DNA of 64,000 bases from positions 372,001 to 436,000 of the forward strand of contig NC_012806.1 of assembly GCF_000026765.1 (NCBI RefSeq), read 5' to 3'. The DNA comes from Mesomycoplasma conjunctivae (GTDB lineage: Bacteria; Bacillota_I; Bacilli_A; Mycoplasmatales; Metamycoplasmataceae). The notes under the pieces are model-generated. The model saw nothing but the letters and a program-made list of their open reading frames with translations, had not been told where the DNA came from and searched no databases. Positions 23,479 to 33,427 of this stretch are shown here, in pieces. Both the position numbers and the translations under genes were made by a program. Every line of letters starts with the position of its first letter. Position 1 is the first letter of the stretch.

Positions 23479-24534
23479 TTACATTTTCATTTTTCTTGTC
23501 TTAGATTTAGCTTTTAATTCTTCAACATATTTGTTGTATGACTCTTCTTTTTCCATAAACAATTCAAATTCTTTTTTTAACCAATTAAAATTGAATAAAG
23601 GTTGTCCATCTCAGTTTGTATGCATTGATTTAAATTGTTCAAAATCTAAACCTAACATAGAAATTTTATCAAATTCATCATGTGCAAACTTTAAATCATT
23701 TCGCCTTATTTTAGAAGCAGCAAAAGCAAAAGAGTTTATCACACCTACATCATAAATGCCAATAGGTCTAGCAGCTATTTTTTTACCTTGATTAAATAAT
23801 GAATTGTGCTCAAGAATAATATCTTTGGTAGTTTTCCCTTTTTCTATTAATTGGTTGTTCTTTATTCATCTTGCTAGAGGTTCTATTACCATTTCATCAT
23901 CATAATCTCGCTTAGCTTTTTTGAGAGCTTTTGAGACAATTTCTATACCTTCTAAATTTTTACTATTTTTTATATTTTCTACATAATTTGTTCAAGTTTG
24001 GATTTCCGAACTAGATAATTTGCTCTTTTTTAATAGATACTCCAAATCACTATCTAAATGTTCATCAGAAGCATATAACAAATCTGATTTAATTATATTT
24101 TTATCTATATCATAACTTACATCACTTAAAGCAATATATGGTGGGATTTTTTTTATTAATTCATCTATTTTTTCAAATATTCTTAAGACATCTTCATATG
24201 AGAGTTGAGTTGTTTTTGTAAACTTTAATTTTTTGTTGTTGTGAATTAAATCATCATAATCTAATTCTTGAATTCTAAATAATTGTGAACAATCTAAATA
24301 TGAATCATTCTTGAAAAGAGCATTACGATTCTTGCTTTTTTTAATTAAAATTTCACCATCTTTAGGGTCTTTAAGTTGACCATTTTCATCTATTGCTGTT
24401 CTTGATTTGATATAAAATAATTCAAGACCATCCATGTTATGAATTATAATAACAGGATGACTGTCTATATCTTGTCCTAATGTATCAAAAGTTATTGATT
24501 TTATCGGCATAAAAGGTTTAAATTTTGTTTCCAT
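23479..24534 (-). CDS. ICE cargo protein, triplicated 351-residue family, copy 1
   Basis: Predicted 351 residues. One of three near-identical tandem copies. Residues about 25-97 (SHPVIII...LELFYIKSRTA...DGEILIKKSKNRN...SYLDCSQLFRIQELDYDD) weakly recall the beta-barrel core of MazF/PemK-type toxins, but I cannot confirm this, and the C-terminal 170 residues are unknown. No signal peptide. The conserved site GGAGAGTT precedes the ATG. TGA encodes Trp (for example after EIQT). It differs from its paralogs in short patches near residues 55-60, 105-110 and 150-180. It is the last gene of the leftward block. Confidence 0.7.
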
Positions 24535-24558
24535 AACTCTCCATTTTATAAATTTTTA

Positions 24559-25614
24559 TTACATTTTCATTTTTCTTGTCTTAGATTTAGCTTTTAATTC
24601 TTCAACATATTTGTTGTATGACTCTTCTTTTTCCATAAACAATTTAAATTCTTGCTCTAGCCAATTAAAATTGAATAAAGGTTGTCCATCTCAGCTTGTA
24701 TGCATTGATTTAAATTGTTCAAAATCTAAACCTAATATAGAAATTTTATCAAATTCATCATGTGCAAACTTTAAATCATTTTTCTTAATTTTACAATCAG
24801 CAAAAGCAAAATAGTTTATCACTCCTACATCATAAATACCAATAGGTCTAGCAGCTATTTTTTTACCTTGATTAAATAATGAATTGTGTTCAAGAATAAT
24901 ATCTTTGGTAGTTTTACCTTTTTCTATTAATTTGTTTTTCTCTATTCAATCAGCTAGAGGCTCTACTACCATTTCACCATTATAATCTCGCTTAGCTTTT
25001 TTGAGAGCTTTTGAGACAATTTCTATGCCTTCTAAATTTTTACTATTTTTTATATTTTGTACATAATTTGTTCAAGTTTGGATTTCTGAACTAGATAATT
25101 TGTTATTTTCTAATAGATACTTCAAATCGCCATCTAAATGTTTGTTGGAAGCATATAGTAAATCTGATTGAATTTTATTTGTATTTCGATCATAACTTAC
25201 ATCACTTAAAGCAATATATGGTGGGATTTTTTTTATTAATTCATCTATTTTGTCAAATATTCTTAAGACATCTTCATATGAGAGTTGAGTTGTTTTTGTA
25301 AATTGTAATTTTTTGTTGTTGTGAATTAAATCATCATAATCTAATTCTTGAATTCTAAATAATTGTGAACAATCTAAATATGAATCATTCTTGAAAAGAG
25401 CATTACGATTCTTGCTTTTTTTAATTAAAATTTCACCTTCTGTAGGTTTTTTAAGTTGGCCATTTTCATCTATTGCTGTTCTTGATTTGATATAAAATAA
25501 TTCAAGACCATCCATGTTATGAATTATAATAACAGGATGACTGTCTATATCTTGTCCTAATGTATCAAAAGTTATTGATTTTATTGGCATAAAAGGTTTA
25601 AATTTTGTTTCCAT
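24559..25614 (-). CDS. ICE cargo protein, triplicated 351-residue family, copy 2
   Basis: Same length as its two paralogs, with the first 50 residues identical. Differences cluster in patches (KKPTEGE instead of KDPKDGE; NKHLDGDLKYLLENN near residue 165; parts of the C-terminal region). The 24-base spacer to copy 1 and the GGAGAGTT ribosome site are conserved, so the copies arose by tandem duplication. Its upstream side carries a piece of the ribbon-helix-helix gene end (see 25633-25682). Function unknown; a toxin-like N-terminal fold is only a weak guess. Confidence 0.7.
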
Positions 25615-25632
25615 AACTCTCCATTTTATAAA

Positions 25633-25682
25633 TTTTGTTAATAATCTTTTAATATTTTTTCTAAAATAAGTGTTAATAATTG
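25633..25682 (-). repeat. Remnant 3' end of the ribbon-helix-helix gene
   Basis: These 50 bases are identical to 28182-28231, the last codons and stop of the ribbon-helix-helix gene upstream. Here the match breaks directly at the dnaB stop region. It marks a recombination joint: helicase sequence has replaced the body of a duplicated ICE segment. A 13-base spacer difference is seen between the two copies on the downstream side. Confidence 0.85.
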
Positions 25683-25685
25683 CCC

Positions 25686-27071
25686 TTATTCATCGCTATC
25701 ACCATTTCATTCTTGTTCGACAAAAAGTCCTTGACGAGGGATAAAAATAAAGTCAAGAATACCTGTTGGACCACTTCGATTTTTGGCAATTCGCAATTGT
25801 GTTGGCGAGTCATCGCTTATTTCTTCGCTACCTTTTTGTTTATTGTAGTAATCAGCTCGATATAAAAAGGCGACAATATCGGCGTCTTGTTCGATAGCTC
25901 CCGATTCACGTAAATCAGAGAGCATTGGCAATTTATCCTCACGTTTTTCAACACTTCTTGATAGTTGTGAAAGTGCAATGATGGGCACATTGACATCACG
26001 AGCTAGTTGTTTGAGCTTTCTAGAAATGATTGAAACTTCGACTTGTCTAGAATCACTTCTTTGTTTTTGGCTTGAATTGATTAATTGCAGATAGTCTAAA
26101 ATAATTAAATCAAATTTTTCATTATTTTTAAAACGTTTTCAAACTTGTCAATAAATATCGTCGATATTTATTGAACCTGAATCATTGATGAGCATTTGAT
26201 AATTAGCAATTTGGTGATTAATAGCACTTGTAATAATTTCAAATTGTTCCTCTTTTAAATATTTTGGTGTTTTAAATAAACTAGAGTCGATGTTGGTCTC
26301 AAGCGATAAAATTCTTGTAACTAAATCTTTATCAGACATTTCCAATGAGAAAAATAAAACTGATTTTTTATTAGCACAAACATTTCTTGCAATGTTGAGG
26401 GCAAAAGCGGTTTTACCCACTGAAGGACGGGCAGCCAAAATTATTAGCTCACCAGGCTGTAACCCAGAAGTGGTATTATCAATATTTGTATATCCGGTAG
26501 ATAAACCTTTGAAAGAATCGCGATTGCGATTTTGAACTAAATAATCTAGGATTTCGCTAGAAACACTTGAGACACTGGTGAAATTATCACTAGTGTTGGC
26601 GTAATTAATTTGGTTAATTTGTGATTGCAAATGGGAGCTCAACTCAGAGCTTGAAAGTGTTGAATTATCTATATTTTTCAAGCTTTCTTCAAGTAATTTT
26701 TTCAAATTACGCAAAGCTGTCTTCTCAGTTACAATTTTGATATATTGCTCAATTGTATTGTCAAAGACTAAAAAAGATTTTGATAAATTAGCAATTGTGG
26801 GAAGGCCACCAATTAATTCTAATTTTCCATAGCTTCTAAGATGCTCAATTAAAAGTTCGACACTAAAAGAACCATTATTATTCATCAATTTCTTGATTGC
26901 AAGAAAGATAATTGATAATTGCTTATCACTAAAATCTTCTTCACTTAACAAATTAATATAGCGGTGAACCTTATCTGGTCGACGCAAAAAATATGTAAGG
27001 ATGATTCTTTCAATATCTGGAGCGTTATAACGATGGTTACTCATCTTTAAAGGTTTAAATTTTGTTTCCAT
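25686..27071 (-). CDS. dnaB: Replicative DNA helicase DnaB, with ICE-derived first codons
   Basis: Predicted 461 residues. It has the DnaB N-terminal domain (about 15-120) and the RecA-like domain with Walker A ARPSVGKT (214-221), LIILDYLQLI as Walker B, LSQLSRSVEKR and the conserved RNGPTG-like end (KNRSGPTGILDF). DnaB unwinds the replication fork. The first nine residues, METKFKPLK, copy the start of the 351-residue ICE genes, and the ribosome site is the same; the natural start is probably the following MSNHRYN. Its base composition looks less AT-rich than its neighbours. It could serve ICE replication, or be a captured chromosomal gene. Confidence 0.9.
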
Positions 27072-27095
27072 AACTCTCCGTTTTATAAATTTTTA

Positions 27096-28151
27096 TTACA
27101 TTTTCATTTTTCTTGCCTTAGATTTAGCTTTTAATTCTTCAATACGTTTGTTGTATAACTCTTCTTTTTCCATAAACAATTCAAATTCTTTTTCTAACCA
27201 ACGAAAATCAAACAAAGGTTGTCCATCTCAGTTTGTATGCATTGATTTAAATTGTTTAAAACCTAAACCTAATCTAGAAATTTGGCTAAACTCTCAACGT
27301 GCAAACTTTAAATCATTTTTCTCAATTTTAGAAGCAGCAAAAGCAAAAGAGTTTATCACAGCTACATCATAAATACCAATAGGTCTAGCAGCTATTTTTT
27401 TTCCTTGATTAAATAATGAATTGTGTTCAAGAATAATATCCTTGGTAGTTTTCCCTTTTTCTATTAATTGGTTTTCCTCTATTCATCTTGCTAGAGGTTG
27501 TGTTACCATTTCATCATCATAATCCCATATAGCTTTTTCAAGAGCTTTTGAGACAATTTCTACACCTTCTAAATTTTTACTATTTTTTATATTTTCTACA
27601 TAATTAGTTCAAGTTTGGATTTCTGAACTAGATAATTTCTTAGTTTTAAACAAAAAACGTAAATCTTCATTTAAATGTTTGTCGGAAGCATATAACAAAT
27701 CTGATTGAATTTTATTTGTATTTCGATCATAACTCACATCACTTAAAGCAATATATGGTGGGATTTTTTCTATTAATTGACCTATTTTTTCAAATATCCT
27801 TAAGACATCTTCATATGAGAGTTGAGTTGTTTTTGTAAATTGTAATTTTTTGTTGTTGTGAATTAAATCATCATAATCTAATTCTTGAATTCTAAATAAT
27901 TGTGAGCAATCTAAATATGAATCATTCTTGAAAAGAGCATTACGATTCTTGCTTTTTTTAATTAAAATTTCACCTTCTGTAGGTTTTTTAAGTTGGCCAT
28001 TTTCATCTATTGCTGTTCTTGATTTGATATAAAATAATTCAAGACCATCCATGTTATGAATTATAATAACAGGATGACTGTCTATATCTTGTCCTAATGT
28101 ATCAAAAGTTATTGATTTTATCGGCATAAAAGGTTTAAATTTTGTTTCCAT
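27096..28151 (-). CDS. ICE cargo protein, triplicated 351-residue family, copy 3
   Basis: Predicted 351 residues, same family as the genes at 23479 and 24559. The N-terminal 105 residues equal copy 2. Variable patches are NEDLRFLFKTKK near residue 165, IEENQ, EKNDLKFARWEFSQISRLGLGF and RWLEKEF in the C-terminal half. It is the copy closest to the ribbon-helix-helix/ParA genes, separated from them by 35 bases, and is likely in their operon. The mosaic pattern of shared and variable blocks suggests gene conversion among copies. Confidence 0.7.
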
Positions 28152-28186
28152 AACTCTCCATTTTATAAAATTTATTGATAATTTTG

Positions 28187-28471
28187 TTAATAATCTTTTA
28201 ATATTTTTTCTAAAATAAGTGTTAATAATTGACTTTTATTTAAATTTTGTGCTTTAGCTATTTTTATTAATTTTCTCTCATATTCTATTGGTATAAAAAA
28301 ACCAATTGTTTTCTTTTGTAACATTTTTTTGCTTAAAATAGAATCTAAAAATGATTCTTCTTTATTAGATTCTTTGAGCTGATATTTACGTGTATCTTTA
28401 CTTTCTTGTGATTCTTCTTTATTTGTGTTTAAAAAATCAATTAAATTGATTGAATTTTCTTGTTTTCCCAT
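28187..28471 (-). CDS. Ribbon-helix-helix partner of ParA (ParG/ParB-like)
   Basis: Predicted 94 residues. The N-terminal 50 residues are charged and disordered. The C-terminal part (KKTIGFFIPIEYERKLIKIAKAQNLNKSQLLTLILEKIL) fits a ribbon-helix-helix DNA-binding domain: one beta strand and two helices. Small proteins of this type partner ParA and bind a centromere-like site, also acting as repressor. It starts one base after the ParA stop codon, as expected of a parA-parG pair. The likely target is the repeat-bearing spacer at 29250-29632. The family match is by pattern. Confidence 0.65.
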   Translation of the reverse strand: MGKQENSINLIDFLNTNKEESQESKDTRKYQLKESNKEESFLDSILSKKMLQKKTIGFFIPIEYERKLIKIAKAQNLNKSQLLTLILEKILKDY

Positions 28472-28472
28472 A

Positions 28473-29249
28473 TTATTTGTCCTTAATATTAAATTCTAAT
28501 AAATTAACTAAATTTTCATAAGCTTGAGATAACTTGTTTTTACTAGTTAAATAAACTGGTAATTTTTTTAAAGATATTGAGTTGATTCCTGATATAGAAT
28601 TGGGAATGGAAATTAAACAAAGTCCAGGTTCAGGTAGTTTTTTTGCTTGCTCTCTTATCATTTTTTCTACTTTACTTCTAGCATTGGTTTTAGTTCCTAC
28701 CATAGCTTTTATTTTTAATTTAGGATTTCCTTTTTTAGCTTTTTCTATATAATCATTCATTTCTACCATCCCTCTAATACCATAAAATTCAAGTGTAAAA
28801 GGTATTATTACTTCATCAGATGCCAACAACACTGAAAATGTATTAGATGATTTAGCAGGTTCTGTGTCAAATAAAATGTAATCATATTGATGTAATTTTT
28901 TTATTTCATTTATTATTTCACTTAAACGTTTAAATGGATCTTGATTTATTATTCTTTGAACCATCTCGCTATCATGTGTGTTTCATTTTTTACCAGATGG
29001 TATTACATCTATATTTTCATAAACATTTGTAATAGCATCAGAAATATTAGCATTTTCAAAAACTAAATTATATAACCCTATTTTTTCTGCTGTATTTTGT
29101 TTACCAAAACTAGATAAAACACTATTTTGATTGTCTGAGTCAATAATTAAAATTTTTTTACCTTTTTTAGATAATACAGCAACATAGTTAGTTGTTAAAG
29201 AAGTTTTTAAAACACCTCCCTTGTTATTTGCAAAAGCTATAGTTTTCAT
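28473..29249 (-). CDS. parA: ParA family partition ATPase
   Basis: Predicted 258 residues. The deviant Walker A box is NNKGGVLKTSL at about 8-18, followed by ILIIDSDNQNS and the Walker B strand DYILFDTEPAKSS. ParA ATPases move or place plasmids and ICE circles before division; in mycoplasma ICEs ParA-like genes are common cargo. It reads leftward, opposite to the transposase, and is followed by a ribbon-helix-helix gene. Autoregulation through the spacer upstream is likely but not proven. Confidence 0.9.
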
Positions 29250-29632
29250 TTACTAATTTCCATTCTTTTTAAATATGTTTTTATTTAATCTTTTTTTATT
29301 TTTATTAGCAATTTAATAATTTTTTATTTTAATATTTATTAGTAATTTATTTTTTATTTTATTTATATTTTTTAATAATTATATATTATTTTTTTGATAG
29401 CAAATAATTTTTAATTGCCTTTTTGCTTATTTTTATTAGTAATTTATTTTTATTTTATTATTAGTTTTTTTAATATTTATATTTTATATACTAAAATTTT
29501 TTTATTATTTTAAAATAACTTTATTATGTTTTATTAATAATTTTAAATAATTTTTTTCAAATTATAATTATAAAACCAAAACATTAAATCTATTTTATAA
29601 AAAATTATTAAAAATAAAATCAAGGTTAAATT
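29250..29632. promoter_or_regulatory. Divergent AT-rich spacer with iteron-like repeats
   Basis: This 383-base spacer between parA (leftward) and the transposase (rightward) is almost pure A/T. It holds three direct copies of TTATTAGYAATTTA at 29302-29315, 29336-29349 and 29433-29446. Both promoters must lie here. The repeats could be the ParA/ribbon-helix-helix operator and centromere-like site, or part of a replication origin. No gene is seen. Confidence 0.55.
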
Positions 29633-30904
29633 ATGGAAATTACTAGTTTAATTCAAACATATAAAGAAAATGGTATTTTTTTTACAAAAGAACAAAAAAA
29701 TAGATATATTCAAAAATTAAAACAAATAATTGAATTGGAAGAAAACAAATTTAGAGACTCATATTCAGTTAGGCCAGATGTTTACTCACATGGTCAAATT
29801 AAAAGAAAAATAATAACAGACTATGGAGCTATCTGAGTTTATGTATATAGATACTACAAGTGAGTGGCAAAAATAGACGACTATGGTGAAGTAAATGGTA
29901 GAAAAAAAGATGTTTTTTACTCAGATTTTTTTACTAATTTAGTCTCTAAAGGAAAAAATATTGTTAATAACTTAAAAGAAAAAGTAATACAGCTTTCATT
30001 AGAAGTCAAACAAACAGAGTCAATAGCTCGACTATTAGGCAAAGTAATTTCTGCTAGCTCTATTAATCTAATACTAAGAGAACTAGAGATAAACTCCAAT
30101 TTAACTGTACAAGACTTTTCAAGTTTAGCTAAAGATCAAGATACTATTTACATGGCTGTTGATGATGCCTTTAATAAAGTGAGATATGGTACTAAAACAC
30201 CAATTTCAACTTGCACTAGAATGATGGTTTTATACTTATTAGATGATAAGAAAAAAATTGTTGGTAAAACAAATATTTTAGAAATTAAGAAGATAAGAGA
30301 AATTAAAAATAAACCAACTGTTTTAGCTCAAATTGTTTTAAAAACAATTCAAAATGTATATAAGAAAAAATTAAAAATTATTATTTTTGGTGATGGCGCT
30401 AAATGGATAAAAAATTTAGCTAAATCTTTAAATGCTAAATATATTTTGGATAAATATCATCTAGTTAAAAAAGCATCTGATTTAGTTTCTTTCAAGAACA
30501 ACAACAGCTTAAATAAAAAATTATTTTCTATTAATAACCAACCTAAAATTTATTGGATCTTAAAAGATTTACTAGAAAAGCAAAGTTTATTTGAAGTTAT
30601 TTTTTTTATGCAAACCATCCAAAAAAATTTAAAAGAATTTTGAAAAAACAACCTTTATGATTCAACTAGAATTTTGAAAAAAATTAACGAAATAGGCAAG
30701 TTTATTCACTATATAAAATTCAATTATGAAGCAATACAAAATGTTTATTCAAACCTAAATACCGGTTCCAATACAGAATCATTAATGGCTCATTTAATCA
30801 AAAAAAGTACTAAATTTAAACGAGTAATTTTTAGTGAAAAACGATTTAAAAACAACCTAGTTATTCATCATTTTGTACAGGATGTTAACCTATTTTTGAT
30901 TTAA
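29633..30904 (+). CDS. DDE transposase of the ICE (ISLre2/UPF0236-like, CDS22 type)
   Basis: Predicted 423 residues with TGA read as Trp at several places. Candidate catalytic acids are Asp177 or Asp178 (YMAVDDAFNKV), Asp254 (IIIFGDGAKWIKNL) and Glu382 (SNTESLMAHL). The block GDGAKWI...ILDKYHLVKK is typical of the UPF0236/ISLre2 group. In mycoplasma ICEs a DDE transposase, not a tyrosine recombinase, excises and integrates the element at near-random sites. It is the last gene of the ICE, oriented toward the right end, and has no partner inverted repeats of an IS of its own. Confidence 0.85.
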
Positions 30905-31262
30905 TTTTTTTAATTTTGCCTAACCTGAAAAAAGAGGTGTTTTTTTACCTACTTGCTAAAATTAGCAAGTAAAATTATTACTATATAATAGTAATAAAAG
31001 TCAAAAAAAATGCCAAATTTGCTAAATTTAGCAAGTCACTTGCTAGAACTTGCTATTTTTTACAAACTATAAGTTTGTAAGGCTTACCTTTTCGTCAGAA
31101 AAAAATGGGTACGCCGGCTTCTTTAAATAATTAGCAAAAACTTCTTTTTGCAATAAAAAAATTTTTTTAATCATGCAAAATATTTTTTTGTGGTATCATT
31201 TTGGTAAAGAGGCATTGCTCACAAATTTTGTTTGCTCCTAAAATGTTTAAAAAACAAGAAAA
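30905..31262. repeat. ICE right-end region with cluster of perfect inverted repeats
   Basis: No gene is seen here. Four inverted repeats lie in 130 bases: 30951-30970 (ACTTGCTAA/TTAGCAAGT), 30977-30995 (ATTACTAT/ATAGTAAT), 31019-31034 (TTGCTAAATTTAGCAA) and 31060-31080 (TTACAAACT/AGTTTGTAA). The hexamer ACTTGC occurs five times in either orientation. ACCT/AGGT followed by T7 at 30922-30946 may end the transposase transcript. The cluster may be a transposase-binding end or a transfer origin. The rest, to the tRNA promoter, is AT-rich spacer. Confidence 0.55.
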
Positions 31263-31293
31263 TTGTTTCTTTTTAACAAAAAAATGGTATAAT
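31263..31293 (+). promoter_or_regulatory. Promoter of tRNA-Thr
   Basis: TATAAT at 31288-31293 with TG upstream (TGGTATAAT, extended -10), 12 bases before the tRNA. TTGTTT at 31263-31268 may act as a weak -35 box. Confidence 0.75.
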
Positions 31294-31305
31294 TCCTAAA
31301 GTTAT

Positions 31306-31381
31306 GCCATCATAGCTCAGTCGGTAGAGCACATCCATGGTAAGGATGGGGTCGCAGGTTCGATTCCTGTTGTTGGCACCA
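31306..31381 (+). tRNA. tRNA-Thr (anticodon GGT)
   Basis: The 76-base cloverleaf has D-arm GCTC/GAGC, anticodon stem CATCC/GGATG with loop ATGGTAA, T-arm GCAGG/CCTGT with TTCGATT, discriminator A and encoded CCA. Anticodon GGT reads ACC/ACT Thr codons. The acceptor stem GCCATCA/TGTTGGC carries one U5-U68 mismatch. It lies directly to the right of the ICE. Confidence 0.93.
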
Positions 31382-31458
31382 TATCATAATTGACCATAAA
31401 AGATGCTTATTTTATAATTAGCATCTTTTTTATCAAAAAAAATCAAGGAGTTAACAAA

Positions 31459-32457
31459 ATGTCTAAAACTACAATAAGTCCGGAACAACGAGAAGAAATT
31501 TGAAAAAAATATTTTGGTAATGAAAAAAGCGGAAAAGATTTTGCAGGTAGGAATTTTAAAAAAAACCAACAAACTTGAAATATAGATCATATAATTCCAA
31601 AGGCGCTTGATGACAAAATAGATTGGCAAGGTTTGGGAATTGAAATAAAAGACTTAGAAAATTTACAACCCGTTCATAAAAACACAAATAAAGAAAAAAA
31701 GGATAAAACTACCTTTGAAATTAAAACAAGCAGTAAGAAGAAAGAATTTACAATTTTTTTTAATACTAAGTTTAAAGAAGAAAAACAAAAAGATATGAAT
31801 GCTTTTTTACTAAAAGTAGCAGAACTAGACTTTAATACAGCACCTGGTAATGAACATTGAGAAAAAATTGATAACTACTTTTTATTTGATAAAAAAGCAG
31901 AAGACAAAAGCGAAAAATCAACAACCACACTTAAAAATTATTTTGATTCAATTATGAAGATAGAAAATGAATCAATTTTTGAACACCACTATATAAGTTT
32001 AAATTTTTTAGATTCTAATTTTTTTAAAACTTTTCAGCAAATTAATTTAATTTTCAAAGAGAAAAAAAATAATTTTAATTATAATTTTTACAAAGTTGCA
32101 GAAAATGATAAATTATTTTTTACCTTCTCATTACCCATGCTAAAAATTGAAGAAATTTTTAAAATACTATATAAAATTCATGATATTGATAAAACTAATA
32201 ATTCTATAATTAAATTTTTTCTATGAAGTTTTAAATGCAAAAATAAACAAGATTTTTTAGATTTCCAAATCAAAGACTTTAATAACCAACTAGAAGAGTT
32301 TTCAAGGTGAGATTTCAAAGATGAACCTAAGCACTCATATGTGGTTGACCAACATTTTTATAATTTATTAAGCAATGAAGCTAAATTTGATAAAATTAAT
32401 GATCAGTGATATAAATTCAACCTTGAAAGTGAAGCAAGTAATTTAGAGAATAAATAA
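31459..32457 (+). CDS. HNH endonuclease-like protein
   Basis: Predicted 332 residues. The N-terminal 80 residues hold an HNH-type core: WNIDHIIPKA (Asp43-His44) followed by LENLQPVHKNTNKEK (Asn69, Asn77), the pattern of the beta-beta-alpha metal nuclease fold. The remaining 250 residues are unknown and charged. Such proteins act as restriction enzymes or homing-type nucleases; no methyltransferase gene is adjacent. The ATG has AAGGAG upstream. The stop codon overlaps the ymdB start by one base (TAATG), although ymdB is a core gene. It may be a defence or selfish gene inserted beside the tRNA. Confidence 0.7.
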
Positions 32458-33257
32458 TGAAAAAAGCAAAAATTTTGTTTGTAGGTGACATTTTTGGTCA
32501 GCCAGGGATTAACTTTTTTGAAAAAGAGTTAGCACGTCTTAAAAAAGAACACAATTTTGATTTAGTAATTGTTCAAGCTGAAAACATCACTGGTAGAAAA
32601 GGTCTTAATAAATCTGATTATCAATATTTACAAAAAGTTGGAGTTGATGTTTTTACTATTGGTAATCATGTCTGATTTAATCCAGAAATTAACCTCTTTA
32701 TTAATAATAAAGATATCGTTAGACCTTTAAATATTGCTCAACATTATCAAGGACATGGTACCACCGTGATTGAAAAAAATGGCAAAACTTTTCGTGTTAC
32801 CAGTTTGTTAGGAATTACCTTTAATAAACTAAATAAGCCTTGACAAGAAGAAGAGGCGGATAATTTTTTTGATGCAATTGACAAAGTTGTCTACCAAGAT
32901 GAATCAGATTTTCATATTGTTGATTTTCATGCAGAGACTACCAGCGAAAAAAATATTTTAGGAATTTACTTAAATGGTAAAGTCTCAGCGGTAGTAGGAA
33001 CTCACACCCATGTGCAAACAAGCGATGCAAGAGTGATGTCGCATGGAACACTTTTCATTACAGATGTTGGCATGACAGGTCCTAGTAATGATGCAATCGG
33101 AGTTAAATTTTTAGATGTTTATAAAAAAATGCGTTATGCAAAAAACTCCAAATTTACTACATCTAAAAATAAATGTCAATTTAATGCTGTTATTTTAGAA
33201 TTATCCAATCCTATGAGTCAGCAAAAAATTACACCAATTTATTCCTACGAGGAATAA
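32457..33257 (+). CDS. ymdB: YmdB family metallophosphoesterase
   Basis: Predicted 266 residues, the usual family length. Metal-binding motifs are LFVGDIFGQPG at 7-17, QAENITGRKGL, FTIGNHVWFN, VDFHAETTSEK and VGTHTHVQTSDAR. In Bacillus YmdB hydrolyses 2',3'-cyclic nucleotides and affects RNA turnover and cell fate. The gene has no ribosome site of its own and starts inside the stop of the HNH gene, so its expression depends on that transcript or on a promoter inside it. Confidence 0.93.
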
Positions 33258-33335
33258 TATTTTTTTAAAAGTGTTTAAAAATAAAGTTAAAAATTTTAAA
33301 AAAGAAAAAATGTTTTTTTATTTTTTAAAATAAGA

Positions 33336-33341
33336 TATAAT
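33336..33341 (+). promoter_or_regulatory. -10 box of metK promoter
   Basis: TATAAT stands 86 bases before the metK ATG, with only a poor -35 region. The leader of about 75 bases shows no recognisable SAM riboswitch. TGGAG at 33413-33417 serves as the ribosome site. Confidence 0.6.
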
Positions 33342-33427
33342 ACATTTTAGCCGTAACCTTTTATACAATGTCCATTAATAGCTAACTTTTTTTATAAAAA
33401 GATAGATTATGATGGAGTAAATAAAAT

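Larger units (their letters stand above)
4641..31300. mobile_element. Integrative conjugative element (mycoplasma ICE type), approximate ends
   Basis: This block holds a relaxase-like protein, TraG/VirD4, SSB, a lipoprotein, VirB2-like and VirB6-like membrane proteins, VirB4/TraE, a large surface protein, ParA and a DDE transposase at the right end. The order matches that known for mycoplasma ICEs (TraG, then lipoprotein, then TraE, with the transposase CDS22 last). The left limit is set by the MIP terminator and the right limit by tRNA-Thr. I could not define terminal inverted repeats or a target duplication with certainty. A 12-base direct repeat AAAATGTTTAAA occurs at 4650-4661 and 31240-31251. 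All VirB/TraG ATPase motifs look intact, so the element could be functional. Confidence 0.85.

Noticed and set aside
29633..30904. Independent insertion sequence around the DDE transposase
   Set aside because: No matching inverted repeats flank the gene, and its place at the end of the ICE agrees with the ICE's own transposase.
33342..33427. SAM riboswitch in the metK leader
   Set aside because: The leader is short and AT-rich and shows none of the conserved SAM riboswitch cores.
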